Part shown: positions 39,779-49,204 of the stretch, in pieces
Position numbering within the stretch: the first letter of the stretch is position 1
Layout: each line of letters begins with the position of its first letter
NCBI RefSeq assembly: GCF_036634175.1
Contig: NZ_JAZIFX010000001.1
Span: 4,836,001 to 4,900,000, forward strand
Origin: Streptomyces sp. P9-A2
Lineage (GTDB): Bacteria > Actinomycetota > Actinomycetes > Streptomycetales > Streptomycetaceae
Reading direction: 5' to 3'
Length of the DNA stretch: 64,000 bases
Notes under the pieces: model-generated
What the model was told of the DNA's origin: nothing
Databases searched by the model: none
What the model saw: only the letters and a program-made list of their open reading frames with translations
Made by a program: the position numbers and the translations under genes

Positions 39779-40768
39779 TCACAGTTTGCGCAGGCTGAGG
39801 CGCTGGACCTTGTGGTCCGGGCCCTTGCGCAGGACGAGGGTGGCCCGGCCGCGGGTGGGGGCGATGTTCTCCACCAGGTTGGGCCGGTTGATCGTCCGCC
39901 ACATCGTGCCGGCGTAGTCGAGGGCCTCCTCCTCCGTGACCTGGGTGTACTGGCGGAAGTAGGAGGAGGGGTCCTGGAAGGCGGTCGCGCGCAGCTTGCG
40001 GAAGCGGTTGAGGTACCAGCGCTCGATGTCCTCGGTGCGGGCGTCCACGTACACGCTGAAGTCGAAGTAGTCGGCGAGCCCGACCCGGGTGCGTCCGTCC
40101 TTGCCGGGGAGCGCGGGCTGCAGCACGTTGAGTCCCTCGACGATCAGGATGTCCGGGCGGCGCACGCTGAGCAGTTCGCCGGGGACGATGTCGTAGATGA
40201 GGTGGGAGTAGACCGGTGCCGTCACCTCGTCTTTGCCAGCCTTGATGTCGGCGACGAAACGGGTGAGCGCGCGACGGTCGTACGACTCGGGGAAACCTTT
40301 CCGCGACATCAGGCCGCGCGCCTGGAGCTCTTTCGTCGGCAGCAGGAAGCCGTCGGTGGTGACCAGTTCGACGCGCGGGTGCTCGGGCCAGCGGGAGAGC
40401 AGGGCCTGGAGCAGCCGGGCGACCGTGGATTTCCCGACGGCGACGGAACCGGCGACCCCTATGACGAAGGGTGTGCCGGACTGGGAGCCCTGCTCACCGA
40501 GGAAGGTGTTCAGCGCGCCGCGGAGCCCGTCGGTGGCGCCGACGTAGAGATTGAGCAGCCGGGACAGCGGGAGGTAGATGTCCCGTACCTCGTCGAGGTC
40601 GATGACGTCACCGAGCCCGCGCAGCCGCTCCACCTCGTCGGCGGACAGCGGCAGCGGCGTCTTGTGGCGCAGCGCGCTCCACTCCGCGCGGGTGAGGTCG
40701 AGGTAGGGAGTCGCCTCCGGCCGCTGCCGGTGGGCGCTCCGGGACGTCGAGGAGACCGGTGAGATCAC
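39779..40768 (-). CDS. coaA: Pantothenate kinase, type I
   Basis: A 329-aa bacterial type I pantothenate kinase, the first step of coenzyme A synthesis. It has the P-loop [17 protein letters not shown], then [25 protein letters not shown], and VEGLNVLQ followed by [11 protein letters not shown]. The N-terminal [13 protein letters not shown] is family-like. Start ATG 40768, facing a small plus-strand frame at 40797. Confidence 0.96.
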   Translation of the reverse strand: MISPVSSTSRSAHRQRPEATPYLDLTRAEWSALRHKTPLPLSADEVERLRGLGDVIDLDEVRDIYLPLSRLLNLYVGATDGLRGALNTFLGEQGSQSGTPFVIGVAGSVAVGKSTVARLLQALLSRWPEHPRVELVTTDGFLLPTKELQARGLMSRKGFPESYDRRALTRFVADIKAGKDEVTAPVYSHLIYDIVPGELLSVRRPDILIVEGLNVLQPALPGKDGRTRVGLADYFDFSVYVDARTEDIERWYLNRFRKLRATAFQDPSSYFRQYTQVTEEEALDYAGTMWRTINRPNLVENIAPTRGRATLVLRKGPDHKVQRLSLRKL

Positions 40769-40796
40769 AGTCCATTGTTAACGGAGTTTGAACGGG

Positions 40797-40952
40797 ATGG
40801 TTCGTGGGCTGCGTCACGTGATGGAGGCCAACGAGCGGTACGACGCCTTCGTCGTACCGCCGGCGAACGCCTTCCGCCCCGCCTTCCAGACGTCCCCGGA
40901 CCGGCTGCCGGCCCTGGAGTGCCGCAGCTCGAAGCCCGGCGAGAAGGACTGA
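40797..40952 (+). CDS. Small hypothetical protein
   Basis: A 51-codon frame, MVRGLRHVMEANERYDAFV...LECRSSKPGEKD. Its composition is more protein-like than most shadow frames, and ggagtttgaacggg lies before the ATG. It is divergent from coaA with only 28 bases between the starts. I do not recognise it. It may be a real small gene or a remnant. Confidence 0.3.
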   Translation: MVRGLRHVMEANERYDAFVVPPANAFRPAFQTSPDRLPALECRSSKPGEKD

Positions 40953-41123
40953 TCGGACCGGGCCGGACCGGGCCGGAACGGCAGGCGGACAGAGCAGGAT
41001 CACGTGGTTGTCACAGTTGCCCCACGAGTGTTCTTCCGATGATCATTCGTGAAGGGGTTGCGTTTATATTTCGCGCACTGTGCCGCGGAGTCCTCCGCGC
41101 CTTGGAAGAAAGAGTTTTCCCAC

Positions 41124-41903
41124 GTGAGAACCACCGCTGTCCGCCGTTCCGCTCTCGCCGCCTCCGCCGCCGCGCTCGCCCTGCTCGCCACCGCCTGCGG
41201 TGGCTCCGGCGACAGCGACAGCGGCAAGGGCGACGAGGGCAAGGCCGACTCCGCCTCCGCGCCCGCGGCCAAGGCGCTGACCGCGGCCGAGCTGGAGAAG
41301 GCCGCGCTGGTCCAGGCGGACGTCAAGGAGGGCAAGGTGGTCACGAAGGTGCCCGCGGCGGACGACCTTAGCGCCGACAAGGTCAAGGTGGACGACGAGG
41401 CGTGCCGGCCCCTCGCCAACCTCCAGCTCGCGGTCCCGGTCGGCTCGCCCGCCGCCACCGTCAAGAGCTCCTGGACCGGTGAGGCGAAGAAGCCCGCCGA
41501 GGGTACGGACCCGGCGGAGGCCCTGCTCGCCGGCCTCGACATGGACAAGGTCTTCGTCACGCTCGCCTCCTACGAGGACGGCGGCGCCGAGCAGGTCATG
41601 AAGGACGTCGACGCCGCGGTCGAGAAGTGCGCCAAGGGCTTCACCTCCACCGCCGCCGGCGAGAAGATCGAGTTCCTGAAGGCCGCCAAGACCGAGGGGC
41701 CGAAGGGTGCCGACGAGTCCGTCGAGATCACCGTGACGATGGCCGCCGATGAGGGCGTCGAGGCGCCCGTCAAGATCGTCGTCGCGCGCACCGGCGCCAC
41801 CGTCACCGGCTTCTCGGCGGTCAACTTCGGTGCGATCGCCGCCGGCGAGGAGGCCCCCTTCCCGACGCAGATCTCCGACGCCCAGCTCGCCAAGCTCGGC
41901 TGA
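41124..41903 (+). CDS. Putative lipoprotein of unknown function
   Basis: A 259-aa secreted lipoprotein. GTG start, signal peptide RTTAVRRSALAASAAALALL with lipobox LATAC (Cys at about residue 25), then a Gly/Ser/Asp/Lys linker. A globular domain follows with SADKVKVDDEACRPLANLQ, SWTGEAKKPAEG and repeated charged helices. The longer open frame upstream would bury the signal peptide, so GTG 41124 is chosen. Position before glmS is common in Streptomyces; function unknown. A strong terminator follows. Confidence 0.8.
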   Translation: MRTTAVRRSALAASAAALALLATACGGSGDSDSGKGDEGKADSASAPAAKALTAAELEKAALVQADVKEGKVVTKVPAADDLSADKVKVDDEACRPLANLQLAVPVGSPAATVKSSWTGEAKKPAEGTDPAEALLAGLDMDKVFVTLASYEDGGAEQVMKDVDAAVEKCAKGFTSTAAGEKIEFLKAAKTEGPKGADESVEITVTMAADEGVEAPVKIVVARTGATVTGFSAVNFGAIAAGEEAPFPTQISDAQLAKLG

Positions 41904-41916
41904 CGCACCCCCTCCG

Positions 41917-41952
41917 TTCCCACCGGTGCCTCGTGCACCGGTGGGAATTTCC
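41917..41952 (+). terminator. Intrinsic terminator after the lipoprotein gene
   Basis: A perfect 13-bp stem (ttcccaccggtgc / gcaccggtgggaa), 5-base loop, followed by TTTCC. Confidence 0.82.
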
Positions 41953-42008
41953 GATTCCGGGCACGCGGCGGCCCTGTCCGGCGCCTGACGGATCGTAGGC
42001 TGCCGGGC

Positions 42009-43856
42009 ATGTGCGGAATCGTGGGATACGTGGGGCCGCAGTCGGCGCTGGACGTCGTGACGGCCGGACTGAAACGGCTGGAGTACCGGGGCTACGACTC
42101 GGCGGGCGTGGCCGTTCTCGCGGACGGCGGGCTCGCCACGGCGAAACGGGCCGGGAAACTGGTCAACCTGGAGAAGGAACTGGCCGCCCGGCCGCTGCCC
42201 ACCGGGGCGACCGGCATCGGCCACACCCGCTGGGCCACGCACGGCGGTCCCACCGACGCCAACGCGCACCCGCATCTCGACAACGCGGGCCGGGTCGCCG
42301 TCGTCCACAACGGCATCATCGAGAACTTCGCCGAACTGCGGGCCGAACTCGCCGGGCGCGGCCACGACCTGGCCTCCGAGACGGACACCGAGGTCGTCGC
42401 CCACCTGCTCGCCGAGGAGTTCTCCTCCTGCGCCGACCTCGCCGAGGCGATGCGCCTCGTCTGCGGGAAGCTGCTCGGCGCCTTCACCCTGGTCGCCGTC
42501 CACGCGGACGCGCCGGACGTGGTCGTCGGCGCGCGCCGCAACTCGCCGCTCGTGGTGGGCGTCGGCGAGGGCGAGTCGTTCCTCGCCTCGGACGTCGCCG
42601 CGTTCATCGAGCACACCCGCTCCGCGATCGAACTGGGCCAGGACCAGGTGGTCGAACTGCGCCGTGACAAGGTCACGGTGACCGGTTTCGACGGCGCGCC
42701 GGCGGACGTCCGGACGTACCACATCGACTGGGACGCGTCGGCCGCCGAGAAGGGCGGCTACGCCTCCTTCATGCTCAAGGAGATCGCCGAACAGCCCAGG
42801 GCCGTCGCCGACACCCTGCTCGGCCGCATCGACGGCTCGGGCGCCCTCTCCCTGGACGAGGTGCGCATCCCCCCGAAGGCGCTGCGCGAGGCCGACAAGG
42901 TCGTCATCGTCGCCTGCGGGACGGCCTTCCACGCCGGGCTGATCGCCAAGTACGCCATCGAGCACTGGACGCGGATCCCCTGCGAGGTCGAGCTGGCGAG
43001 CGAGTTCCGCTACCGCGATCCGATCCTCGACCCGCAGACCCTCGTCATCGCCATCTCCCAGTCCGGCGAGACCATGGACACCCTGATGGCCCTGCGGCAC
43101 GCGCGCGAACAGGGCGCCCGCGTCCTCGCCATCTGCAACACCAACGGCTCGACCGTCCCCCGCGAGTCCGACGCCGTCCTCTACACCCACGCCGGCCCCG
43201 AGGTCGCCGTCGCCTCGACCAAGGCCTTCCTGACCCAGCTGGTCGCCTGCTACCTGGTCGCCCTCTACCTCGCCCAGGTCCGGGGCACGAAGTACGGCGA
43301 CGAGATCCGCGCGGTCGTGAGGGACCTGTCCTCCATCGCCCGCTCGGTGGAACGGGTCCTGGAGACCATGGAGCCGGTACGGGAGCTCGCCCGCGCCCTC
43401 GCCCACAAGAAGACCGTGCTGTTCCTGGGCCGGCACGTCGGCTACCCGGTCGCCCTGGAGGGCGCGCTCAAGCTCAAGGAACTCGCCTACATGCACGCGG
43501 AGGGCTTCGCCGCGGGCGAGCTGAAACACGGCCCGATCGCCCTGATCGAGGACGACCTGCCCGTGGTCGTCGTCGTCCCGTCACCGCGCGGCCGCTCCGT
43601 CCTCCACGACAAGATCCTCTCCAACATCCAGGAGATCCGCGCCCGCGGCGCCCGCACCATCGTCATCGCCGAGGAGGGCGACGACGAGGTCGTCCCGTAC
43701 GCCGACCATCTGATCCACGTCCCGGCCACCCCCACGCTGTTGCAGCCCCTCGTGACGACGGTGCCGCTCCAGGTCTTCGCCTGCGAACTGGCCACGGCCC
43801 GCGGCAACGAGGTGGACCAGCCCCGCAACCTGGCGAAGTCGGTCACGGTGGAGTGA
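42009..43856 (+). CDS. glmS: Glutamine-fructose-6-phosphate aminotransferase
   Basis: GlmS (615 aa) makes glucosamine-6-phosphate from fructose-6-phosphate and glutamine, the entry to amino-sugar synthesis, with GlmM acting next. Class II glutaminase domain: MCGIVGYVG with Cys2 as nucleophile, [17 protein letters not shown]. Two SIS domains: [10 protein letters not shown]...[11 protein letters not shown] and [27 protein letters not shown]. The C-terminus ends in AKSVTVE. Confidence 0.98.
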   Translation: MCGIVGYVGPQSALDVVTAGLKRLEYRGYDSAGVAVLADGGLATAKRAGKLVNLEKELAARPLPTGATGIGHTRWATHGGPTDANAHPHLDNAGRVAVVHNGIIENFAELRAELAGRGHDLASETDTEVVAHLLAEEFSSCADLAEAMRLVCGKLLGAFTLVAVHADAPDVVVGARRNSPLVVGVGEGESFLASDVAAFIEHTRSAIELGQDQVVELRRDKVTVTGFDGAPADVRTYHIDWDASAAEKGGYASFMLKEIAEQPRAVADTLLGRIDGSGALSLDEVRIPPKALREADKVVIVACGTAFHAGLIAKYAIEHWTRIPCEVELASEFRYRDPILDPQTLVIAISQSGETMDTLMALRHAREQGARVLAICNTNGSTVPRESDAVLYTHAGPEVAVASTKAFLTQLVACYLVALYLAQVRGTKYGDEIRAVVRDLSSIARSVERVLETMEPVRELARALAHKKTVLFLGRHVGYPVALEGALKLKELAYMHAEGFAAGELKHGPIALIEDDLPVVVVVPSPRGRSVLHDKILSNIQEIRARGARTIVIAEEGDDEVVPYADHLIHVPATPTLLQPLVTTVPLQVFACELATARGNEVDQPRNLAKSVTVE

Positions 43857-43911
43857 CCCCGGAGCCCGCGTCGGAGTCCGCACCGGGGTACGGGCTCGTA
43901 AGGTGCTGCGC

Positions 43912-44283
43912 ATGAGCATTATCGGAGTCGGGATCGACGTGGCCGAGATCGAGCGGTTCGCGGCGTCGTTGGAGCGGACGCCCGGGCTCGCGCGGCGGCT
44001 GTTCGTGGACGGCGAGTTGCTGCTGCCCAGTGGGGAGCGGCGGGGGATCGCCTCGCTGGCGGCGCGGTTCGCGGCGAAGGAGGCGCTGGCCAAGGCTCTT
44101 GGCGCGCCCGGTGGCCTGTACTGGACCGATGCCGAGGTGTACTGCGAGGACAGCGGGCAGCCGCGGCTGCGGGTGAAGGGGACGGTGGCGGCGCGGGCCG
44201 AGGAACTGGGGGTGCGGTCGTGGCACATCTCGCTCAGCCATGACGCCGGGGTGGCCTCGGCGGTCGTCGTTGCCGAGGGGTGA
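43912..44283 (+). CDS. acpS: Holo-ACP synthase
   Basis: AcpS (123 aa) transfers 4'-phosphopantetheine from CoA to acyl carrier proteins. It has [14 protein letters not shown] (metal-binding Asp), [14 protein letters not shown] and [20 protein letters not shown] 43912 is the family start; an in-frame upstream ATG at 43903 is less likely. Downstream of glmS after 55 bases. Confidence 0.96.
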   Translation: MSIIGVGIDVAEIERFAASLERTPGLARRLFVDGELLLPSGERRGIASLAARFAAKEALAKALGAPGGLYWTDAEVYCEDSGQPRLRVKGTVAARAEELGVRSWHISLSHDAGVASAVVVAEG

Positions 44284-44293
44284 ACGAGGGCGG

Positions 44294-44473
44294 GTGACGG
44301 GCATGGACCGGTCGGGCCTGCTGGGGTTTCCCGGGGTCGGGGAGGCCGGGGGACGGCTGCCGGTGTGGGGAGAGGCGCTTCTCGCCGCTGCCGCCCTGCT
44401 CGTCGTGGTGTCCACGGTGGTGCGCATGGTGCGGACGGCTCGTCGGGCGGGGCGCGGGCGGCGGCGTCGGTGA
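44294..44473 (+). CDS. Small membrane protein
   Basis: About 59 codons, starting at GTG 44294 or ATG 44303. GFPGVGEAGGRLPVWGEALL runs into a single hydrophobic helix (AAAALLVVVSTVVRMV), then an Arg-rich tail ([13 protein letters not shown]). It lies ten bases after acpS in the same direction. It may be a real small inner-membrane protein; no family recognised. Confidence 0.4.
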   Translation: MTGMDRSGLLGFPGVGEAGGRLPVWGEALLAAAALLVVVSTVVRMVRTARRAGRGRRRR

Positions 44474-44647
44474 CCGGCCGGGCGGGCGGAATGGGAACTT
44501 GTGTTCCCCGCGGTCGCTGGCCCGGGTGGTGTCCGTGTGATCGGGGCACCGATGTGCGGCGGTCGCGCATACCGTCTCACTGGAGGGCTCGGGAGGTCAC
44601 GCCGTTCCCGTTGGCAACCTAGAGGGATCGGGAAAGGTGAAGGCATA

Positions 44648-45849
44648 GTGCAGGCAAGGACGGTCGCAGAAGCGGTCGGCTGCGCCCGTTACACCTACCG
44701 GCTGCGCGTGCCGTCGGCTGCGCGGGTGGCGTTGGAGGCCGAGTGGGATCGCTGCCGGTGGGTGTGGAACGAGTGCGTGGAGCGCGCGAAGAAGGACCAC
44801 CAGGACGGGGAGTCCTGCGGTCCCGCCCGACTGGACAAGATGCTGACCGGGGCCCGTTCGGCCACACCCTGGCTGGCCGCAGGTTCCTCGGTGCCTCAGC
44901 AGCAGATCATCCGCGACTACGCCAAAGCCCGGGCGAAGGCTCTCATGGACATCACGGACCGTCTGCCGCTCGGGCGGCGGGCGGGTCTGCCGAAGCATAA
45001 AAGGAAGCGTGTGTCGCGGCCGACGCTGAACTACACGCGGCGTGGGTTCCGGCTCAGGGGCGGGCGTCTGCACCTCGCGGGCGGCATCGCGATGGGGGTG
45101 GTGTGGTCGCGTGCGCTGCCGGCCGAACCGTCGAGCGTGCGGGTCTATCGCGACAGCCTCGGCCACTGGTATGCCTCGTTCGTCGTCCCCGCCGCGGTGC
45201 AGCCGCTCCCTTCGGCCGGTGCGGTGATCGGCATCGACTGGGGCGTGCGGGAGACGGCGACCACCACCAGCGACGCCCACGATCTCCCGCACGCCCGGCA
45301 CGGCCACAAGGCCAAGGAGAAGCTGACCCGTTACGACCGGATGATGGCCCGCCGTAAACCCGCCAGGGGGCAGGCCGCCTCGCGGGGCTACCGGGAGGCG
45401 AAGCGGCTGCGGGCGAAGGCGTACACGAGGATCGCGCGGCAGCGGCAGGATGCCGCCCGCAAGTGGGCCAAGAGGGTTGTGCGCGAGCATGACGTGATCG
45501 CGGTGGAGGACTTCCGCCCGAAGTTTCTCGCCCGCACATCCATGGCCCGCAAGGCCGCGGACGCGGCGATCGGCGTCACCAAGCGGGCCCTGGTCGAGAT
45601 GGGCCGCAAGCACGGCCGGGATGTGCGTCTGGTGCATCCCGCACACACCACCATGGACTGCGCCCGGTGCGGAGCGAGAGCCAAGCACGCACTGCCGCTG
45701 TCGGAACGTACTTACACCTGCACCGCGTGCGGAGCCGTCTCCCCCGGGACAAGAACTCCGCCCGCGTGATGCTTCTCCGGGCAGGTCTGAACCCGGCTGG
45801 TGTTGATCGCGTAAGACTCGATCGCTCGCCGAGCGAACAAGCAGCGTGA
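44648..45849 (+). pseudogene. tnpB: RNA-guided nuclease TnpB, frameshifted near its 3' end
   Basis: OrfB/TnpB family (about 400 aa). Its N-terminal domain is FYYRL-like (YTYRLRVPSAARVALEAEWD). RuvC-I Asp is in VIGIDWGVRETATT, RuvC-II Glu is in IAVEDFRPKFL, and the zinc finger is CARCGA...YTCTACG. The original frame ends at 45769 with GAVSPGTRTPPA. Adding one C to the run of five at about 45741-45745 restores SPRDKNSARVMLLRAGLNPAG to a stop at 45849, which supplies the third RuvC Asp. As sequenced, the catalytic triad is incomplete. GTG start after aaggtgaagg. Confidence 0.8.
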
Positions 45850-45887
45850 GCCAGGAATCTCCCTCGTTCGCGAGGGAGAGCATTCAA
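45760..45887 (+). ncRNA. Candidate omega (reRNA) guide-RNA scaffold of the tnpB element
   Basis: In this family the 3' end of tnpB plus the right end is transcribed as the guide scaffold. Here the end carries a perfect 9-bp stem tctccctcg / cgagggaga with a TTCG tetraloop at 45858-45879, then cattcaag. Flanking DNA after about 45888 would be the guide. This is based on known IS605-type architecture; boundaries are inferred. Confidence 0.45.
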
Positions 45888-46003
45888 GTTGTAGCAGTTC
45901 TCGACGGACGCGCGGGCTTCGACAGCTTTCGACCGGCTTCCGAGCTGCGGGACGGCCTCCGGCGAGCGGCAGTCGGGCCGTTCCGTGCGGGACACTCGGA
46001 CGT

Positions 46004-47530
46004 ATGCGGACTGCGTACGGCGTGGAGACGGTCAGGGCGGCGGAACGGGACCTGATGGCGCGGCTGCCGGAGGGCGCGCTGATGCGGCGCGCCGCCGCCG
46101 GGCTCGCCGCGGCCTGTGCGGACCTGCTCGGGCGGGGCGACGGACGGAGCCGCGGCCGGGTCTACGGCAGCAGGGTCGTCCTGCTGGTCGGCAGCGGGGA
46201 CAACGGCGGCGACGCCCTCTACGCCGGGGCCGGGCTGGCGCGGCGCGGCGCGGGTGTCACGGCGGTGCTGCTCGCGCCGGAGCGCGCCCACGCCGCCGGG
46301 CTCGCGGCACTGCGCCGGGCGGGCGGCCGGACCGTGGGGATCACCGACGCCGATGCCGATGCCGATGCCGACGCCGTGGCCCACGCCAACAGGGGGGCCG
46401 ATGCCGACACCGCCGCCGTCGCGGCGGTCCGGCGGGCCGATCTCGTGGTGGACGGCATCGTCGGGATCGGCGGCACGGGCGGGTTGCGCCCGGAGGCGGT
46501 GCCGCTGGCCGAGGCCGCCGAACGGTCCGGTGCCACGGTCGTCGCCGTCGACCTGCCGAGCGGCGTCGAAGCGGACACCGGCGAGGTGCGCGGCACCGCG
46601 CTCCGGGCCGACCTCACGGTGACCTTCGGGACGCACAAGCCGGGGCTGCTCGTCGACCCGGCGCGGGAGTACGCGGGGTCGGTGCGGCTCGTCGGCATCG
46701 GGCTGGAACTGCCGGCCGAGCCGGAACTGGAGGCGCTCCAGCACGCCGACGTGGCCCGGTTGCTGCCGGTGCCCGGCGCGGAGAGCGACAAGTACCGGCG
46801 CGGTGTCGTCGGCATCGCCGCCGGGTCCGCCCGCTACCCCGGAGCCGCCGTGCTCGCGGTCGCCGGTGCGCTGCGGGGCGGCGCCGGGGCCGTACGGTAC
46901 GCCGGTCCCGCCACGCGGGACGTGATCGCGCGCTTCCCCGAGACGCTGGTGTCCGACCGGGGTCCGAAGCACGCCGGGCGGGTGCAGGCGTGGGTCGCCG
47001 GGCCGGGTGCCGGGGACGACGCGGGCCCGGTGACGGAGGTGCTGGCGGCGGATGTCCCGGTGCTGATCGACGCGGACGGTCTGCGGCTGGCCGACGCCTC
47101 GGCCGTACGGGCACGCAGGGCACCCACGCTGATGACCCCGCACGCCGGCGAGGCCGCCGCGCTGCTCGGGGTGGAGCGCGAGGAGGTCGAGGCAGGCCGG
47201 CTGGCCGCGGCGCGTGAACTGGCCGGACGGTACGGGGCGACCGTGCTGCTCAAGGGCTCCACCACGTTGGTCGCCGACCCGGGAGACGGTACCGCCGTAC
47301 GGGTGAACCCGACCGGGACGTCCTGGCTGGCCACGGCCGGGAGCGGGGACGTCCTGTCCGGCCTGGCGGGCTCGCTGCTGGCGGCGGGGCTGTCGCCGCT
47401 GGACGCCGGCAGCGCCGCGGCCTATCTGCACGGGCTCGCGGGACGCTACGCGGCGGACGGCGCGCCTGCGGGGGCGCACGACGTGGCGGCGGCGATCCCG
47501 GAGGCGTGGCGGGACGTCATGCGCGGGTGA
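46004..47530 (+). CDS. nnr: Bifunctional NAD(P)H-hydrate epimerase / ADP-dependent dehydratase
   Basis: A 508-aa repair enzyme that restores damaged NADHX and NADPHX. The N-terminal YjeF-N epimerase domain has RAAERDLMARLPEGALM, LLVGSGDNGGDALYAG and DLPSGVEADTG. The C-terminal kinase-like dehydratase has KYRRGVVGIAAGSARYPGA, DADGLRLAD, TPHAGEAAALLG, LLKGSTTLVADP and NPTGTSWLATAGSGDVLSG. Near residues 115-125 a run of gccgat repeats encodes DADADADAD, an insertion in a variable loop. Upstream of alr, as in other Streptomyces. Confidence 0.95.
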   Translation: MRTAYGVETVRAAERDLMARLPEGALMRRAAAGLAAACADLLGRGDGRSRGRVYGSRVVLLVGSGDNGGDALYAGAGLARRGAGVTAVLLAPERAHAAGLAALRRAGGRTVGITDADADADADAVAHANRGADADTAAVAAVRRADLVVDGIVGIGGTGGLRPEAVPLAEAAERSGATVVAVDLPSGVEADTGEVRGTALRADLTVTFGTHKPGLLVDPAREYAGSVRLVGIGLELPAEPELEALQHADVARLLPVPGAESDKYRRGVVGIAAGSARYPGAAVLAVAGALRGGAGAVRYAGPATRDVIARFPETLVSDRGPKHAGRVQAWVAGPGAGDDAGPVTEVLAADVPVLIDADGLRLADASAVRARRAPTLMTPHAGEAAALLGVEREEVEAGRLAAARELAGRYGATVLLKGSTTLVADPGDGTAVRVNPTGTSWLATAGSGDVLSGLAGSLLAAGLSPLDAGSAAAYLHGLAGRYAADGAPAGAHDVAAAIPEAWRDVMRG

Positions 47531-47862
47531 GTCCGGAAGTCCTCCGGGGCTCAGGGCGGACGGAATCCGGGCTCCGTCGGCGAATACGGCGGACCTGGGG
47601 CATGTATGTGCCCGCAGACCGTGGCACTTTCTGACGCTTTCTGACGCTTTCCGGAAACGTGTCACGGTTCGCAGCGGGAGGGAAGGACCGAGTGCCGCGC
47701 CGGTACGGGTTCGCGGGCTCGGAACGCCGTGCCGAGTTGACCGGCAGCGTCCCGGTGGAACCCCCGCCCGGGGCCCGCTGGTGCCGTGGCCACCCCACCG
47801 CGGTGGTCCTGGCCGTACCACTCCTGGTGAGGCGTCGTACCGCTCTGAGAGACTGGGGCGCG
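47531..47862 (+). other. Gap between nnr and alr
   Basis: 332 bases without a gene that I accept. It contains a double 10-bp repeat ctttctgacg (47637-47656). The open frame upstream of alr here is in frame with it but lacks family sequence. Confidence 0.35.
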
Positions 47863-49062
47863 ATGAACGAGAACGATGCTGTGCGGAAGGCGACCCTCCG
47901 GGCCCGCGCCGAGATCGATCTGGGCGCGCTGCGCGCCAATGTGCGGAGCCTGCGCGCCCACGCGTCCGGTGCCGCCCTCATGGCCGTGGTCAAGGCGGAC
48001 GCCTACGGGCACGGCGCCCTCGCCTGCGCGCGGGCGGCCGTCGAGGCCGGGGCGGCCTGGCTCGGTACGGCCACCCCGCAGGAGGCGCTGGCGCTGCGCG
48101 CGCCCGGCGCCGGGATCCCCGCCGACGTACGCGTCATGTGCTGGCTGTGGACGCCCGGCGGGCCGTGGCGGGAGGCGGTCGAGGCCGACCTCGACGTCGG
48201 CGTCAGCGGCATGTGGGCGCTGGAGGAGGTCACCGCGGCCGCGCGTGCCGCCGGGCGGCCCGCGCGCGTGCACCTCAAGGCCGAGACCGGCCTGGGCCGG
48301 GGCGGCTGCGCGCCCGAGGACTGGGCCGGGCTGGTCGCCGCGGCCCTGGCCGCCGAGGCCGGCGGCCTGCTGCGCGTCGTCGGCCTGTGGTCGCACCTCG
48401 CCTGTGCCGACGAGCCGGGACACCCCTCCATCGAGGCCCAGCTCACCCGCTTCCGGGAGATGGTGGCGTACGCCGAGCGGCAGGGGATCGATCCCGAGGT
48501 CCGGCACATCGCCAACTCGGCCGCCGTCCTCACCCTCCCCGACAGTCACTTCGACCTCGTCCGGGCCGGCGTCGCGACGTACGGCGTCTCGCCCAGCCCG
48601 GAGATCGGCACCCCCGCCGACTTCGGGCTGCGCCAGGTGATGACCCTGACCGCCTCCCTCGCCCTGGTGAAGCACGTCCCGGGCGGGCACGGCGTCTCGT
48701 ACGGCCACCACTACGTCACCCCGGGCGCCACCACCCTCGGCCTGGTCCCGCTCGGCTACGCGGACGGCATCCCGCGGCACGCCTCCTCCACCGGCCCGGT
48801 GCTGGTCGAGGGCAAGTTGCGTACGGTCGCCGGGCGGATCGCGATGGACCAGTTCGTCGTCGACCTCGGCGGGGACGAGCCCTCACCGGGCGCCGAGGCG
48901 GTCCTCTTCGGCCCCGGCGACCGCGGCGAGCCCACCGTCGAGGACTGGGCGCAGGCCGCGGGCACCATCGGGTACGAGATCGTCACCCGGATCGGAGCCC
49001 GTGTCCCGCGCGTCCATGTGAACGACGCAGTGGGCGACGTGACGGACGACGTGACGGCATGA
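47863..49062 (+). CDS. alr: Alanine racemase
   Basis: A 399-aa PLP enzyme that makes D-alanine for peptidoglycan. The PLP lysine is in LMAVVKADAYGHGA (Lys44), with AEIDLGALRANVRSL before it. The second catalytic Tyr is in VSYGHHYVTP. PLGYADGIPR, VAGRIAMDQFVVDLG and the C-terminal TRIGARVPRVHV follow. ATG 47863 gives the usual length. The last codons are inside a 13-bp tandem repeat. Confidence 0.97.
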   Translation: MNENDAVRKATLRARAEIDLGALRANVRSLRAHASGAALMAVVKADAYGHGALACARAAVEAGAAWLGTATPQEALALRAPGAGIPADVRVMCWLWTPGGPWREAVEADLDVGVSGMWALEEVTAAARAAGRPARVHLKAETGLGRGGCAPEDWAGLVAAALAAEAGGLLRVVGLWSHLACADEPGHPSIEAQLTRFREMVAYAERQGIDPEVRHIANSAAVLTLPDSHFDLVRAGVATYGVSPSPEIGTPADFGLRQVMTLTASLALVKHVPGGHGVSYGHHYVTPGATTLGLVPLGYADGIPRHASSTGPVLVEGKLRTVAGRIAMDQFVVDLGGDEPSPGAEAVLFGPGDRGEPTVEDWAQAAGTIGYEIVTRIGARVPRVHVNDAVGDVTDDVTA

Positions 49063-49076
49063 CGTGACGGCATGAC
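49051..49076 (+). repeat. 13-bp tandem repeat across the alr stop codon
   Basis: gtgacggcatgac occurs twice in perfect tandem, with degenerate copies on both sides (to about 49103). The stop codon (49060-49062) lies inside the first unit. Confidence 0.8.
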
Positions 49077-49204
49077 GTGACGAACGACATGACGGCGTGA
49101 CGAAGTAGTACGCCGATACCCCAGTACGCCCGTATACCCGTACGCCGTATGTCCGTACGCTCGTCCGACCGCACACGCATGAGGAACGACAGAGGAGCCA
49201 GTAC

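Larger units (their letters stand above)
44648..45890 (+). mobile_element. IS200/IS605-type solo tnpB element (IS1341-like)
   Basis: One tnpB gene with no tnpA, ended on the right by a terminal hairpin and a TTCAAG motif (45883-45888). The left end is not clearly delimited; it should lie upstream of the GTG, somewhere after acpS. The element separates the acpS region from nnr and has no target-site duplication, as expected for this class. Confidence 0.7.

Noticed and set aside
40797..40952. Regulatory leader peptide for the lipoprotein
   Set aside because: No attenuator structure follows and the frame lacks runs of one amino acid; kept only as a low-confidence small gene.
41064..43529. 821-codon minus-strand frame opposite the lipoprotein and glmS genes
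   Set aside because: Spans two unrelated plus-strand genes and their terminator; composition is that of an antisense shadow.
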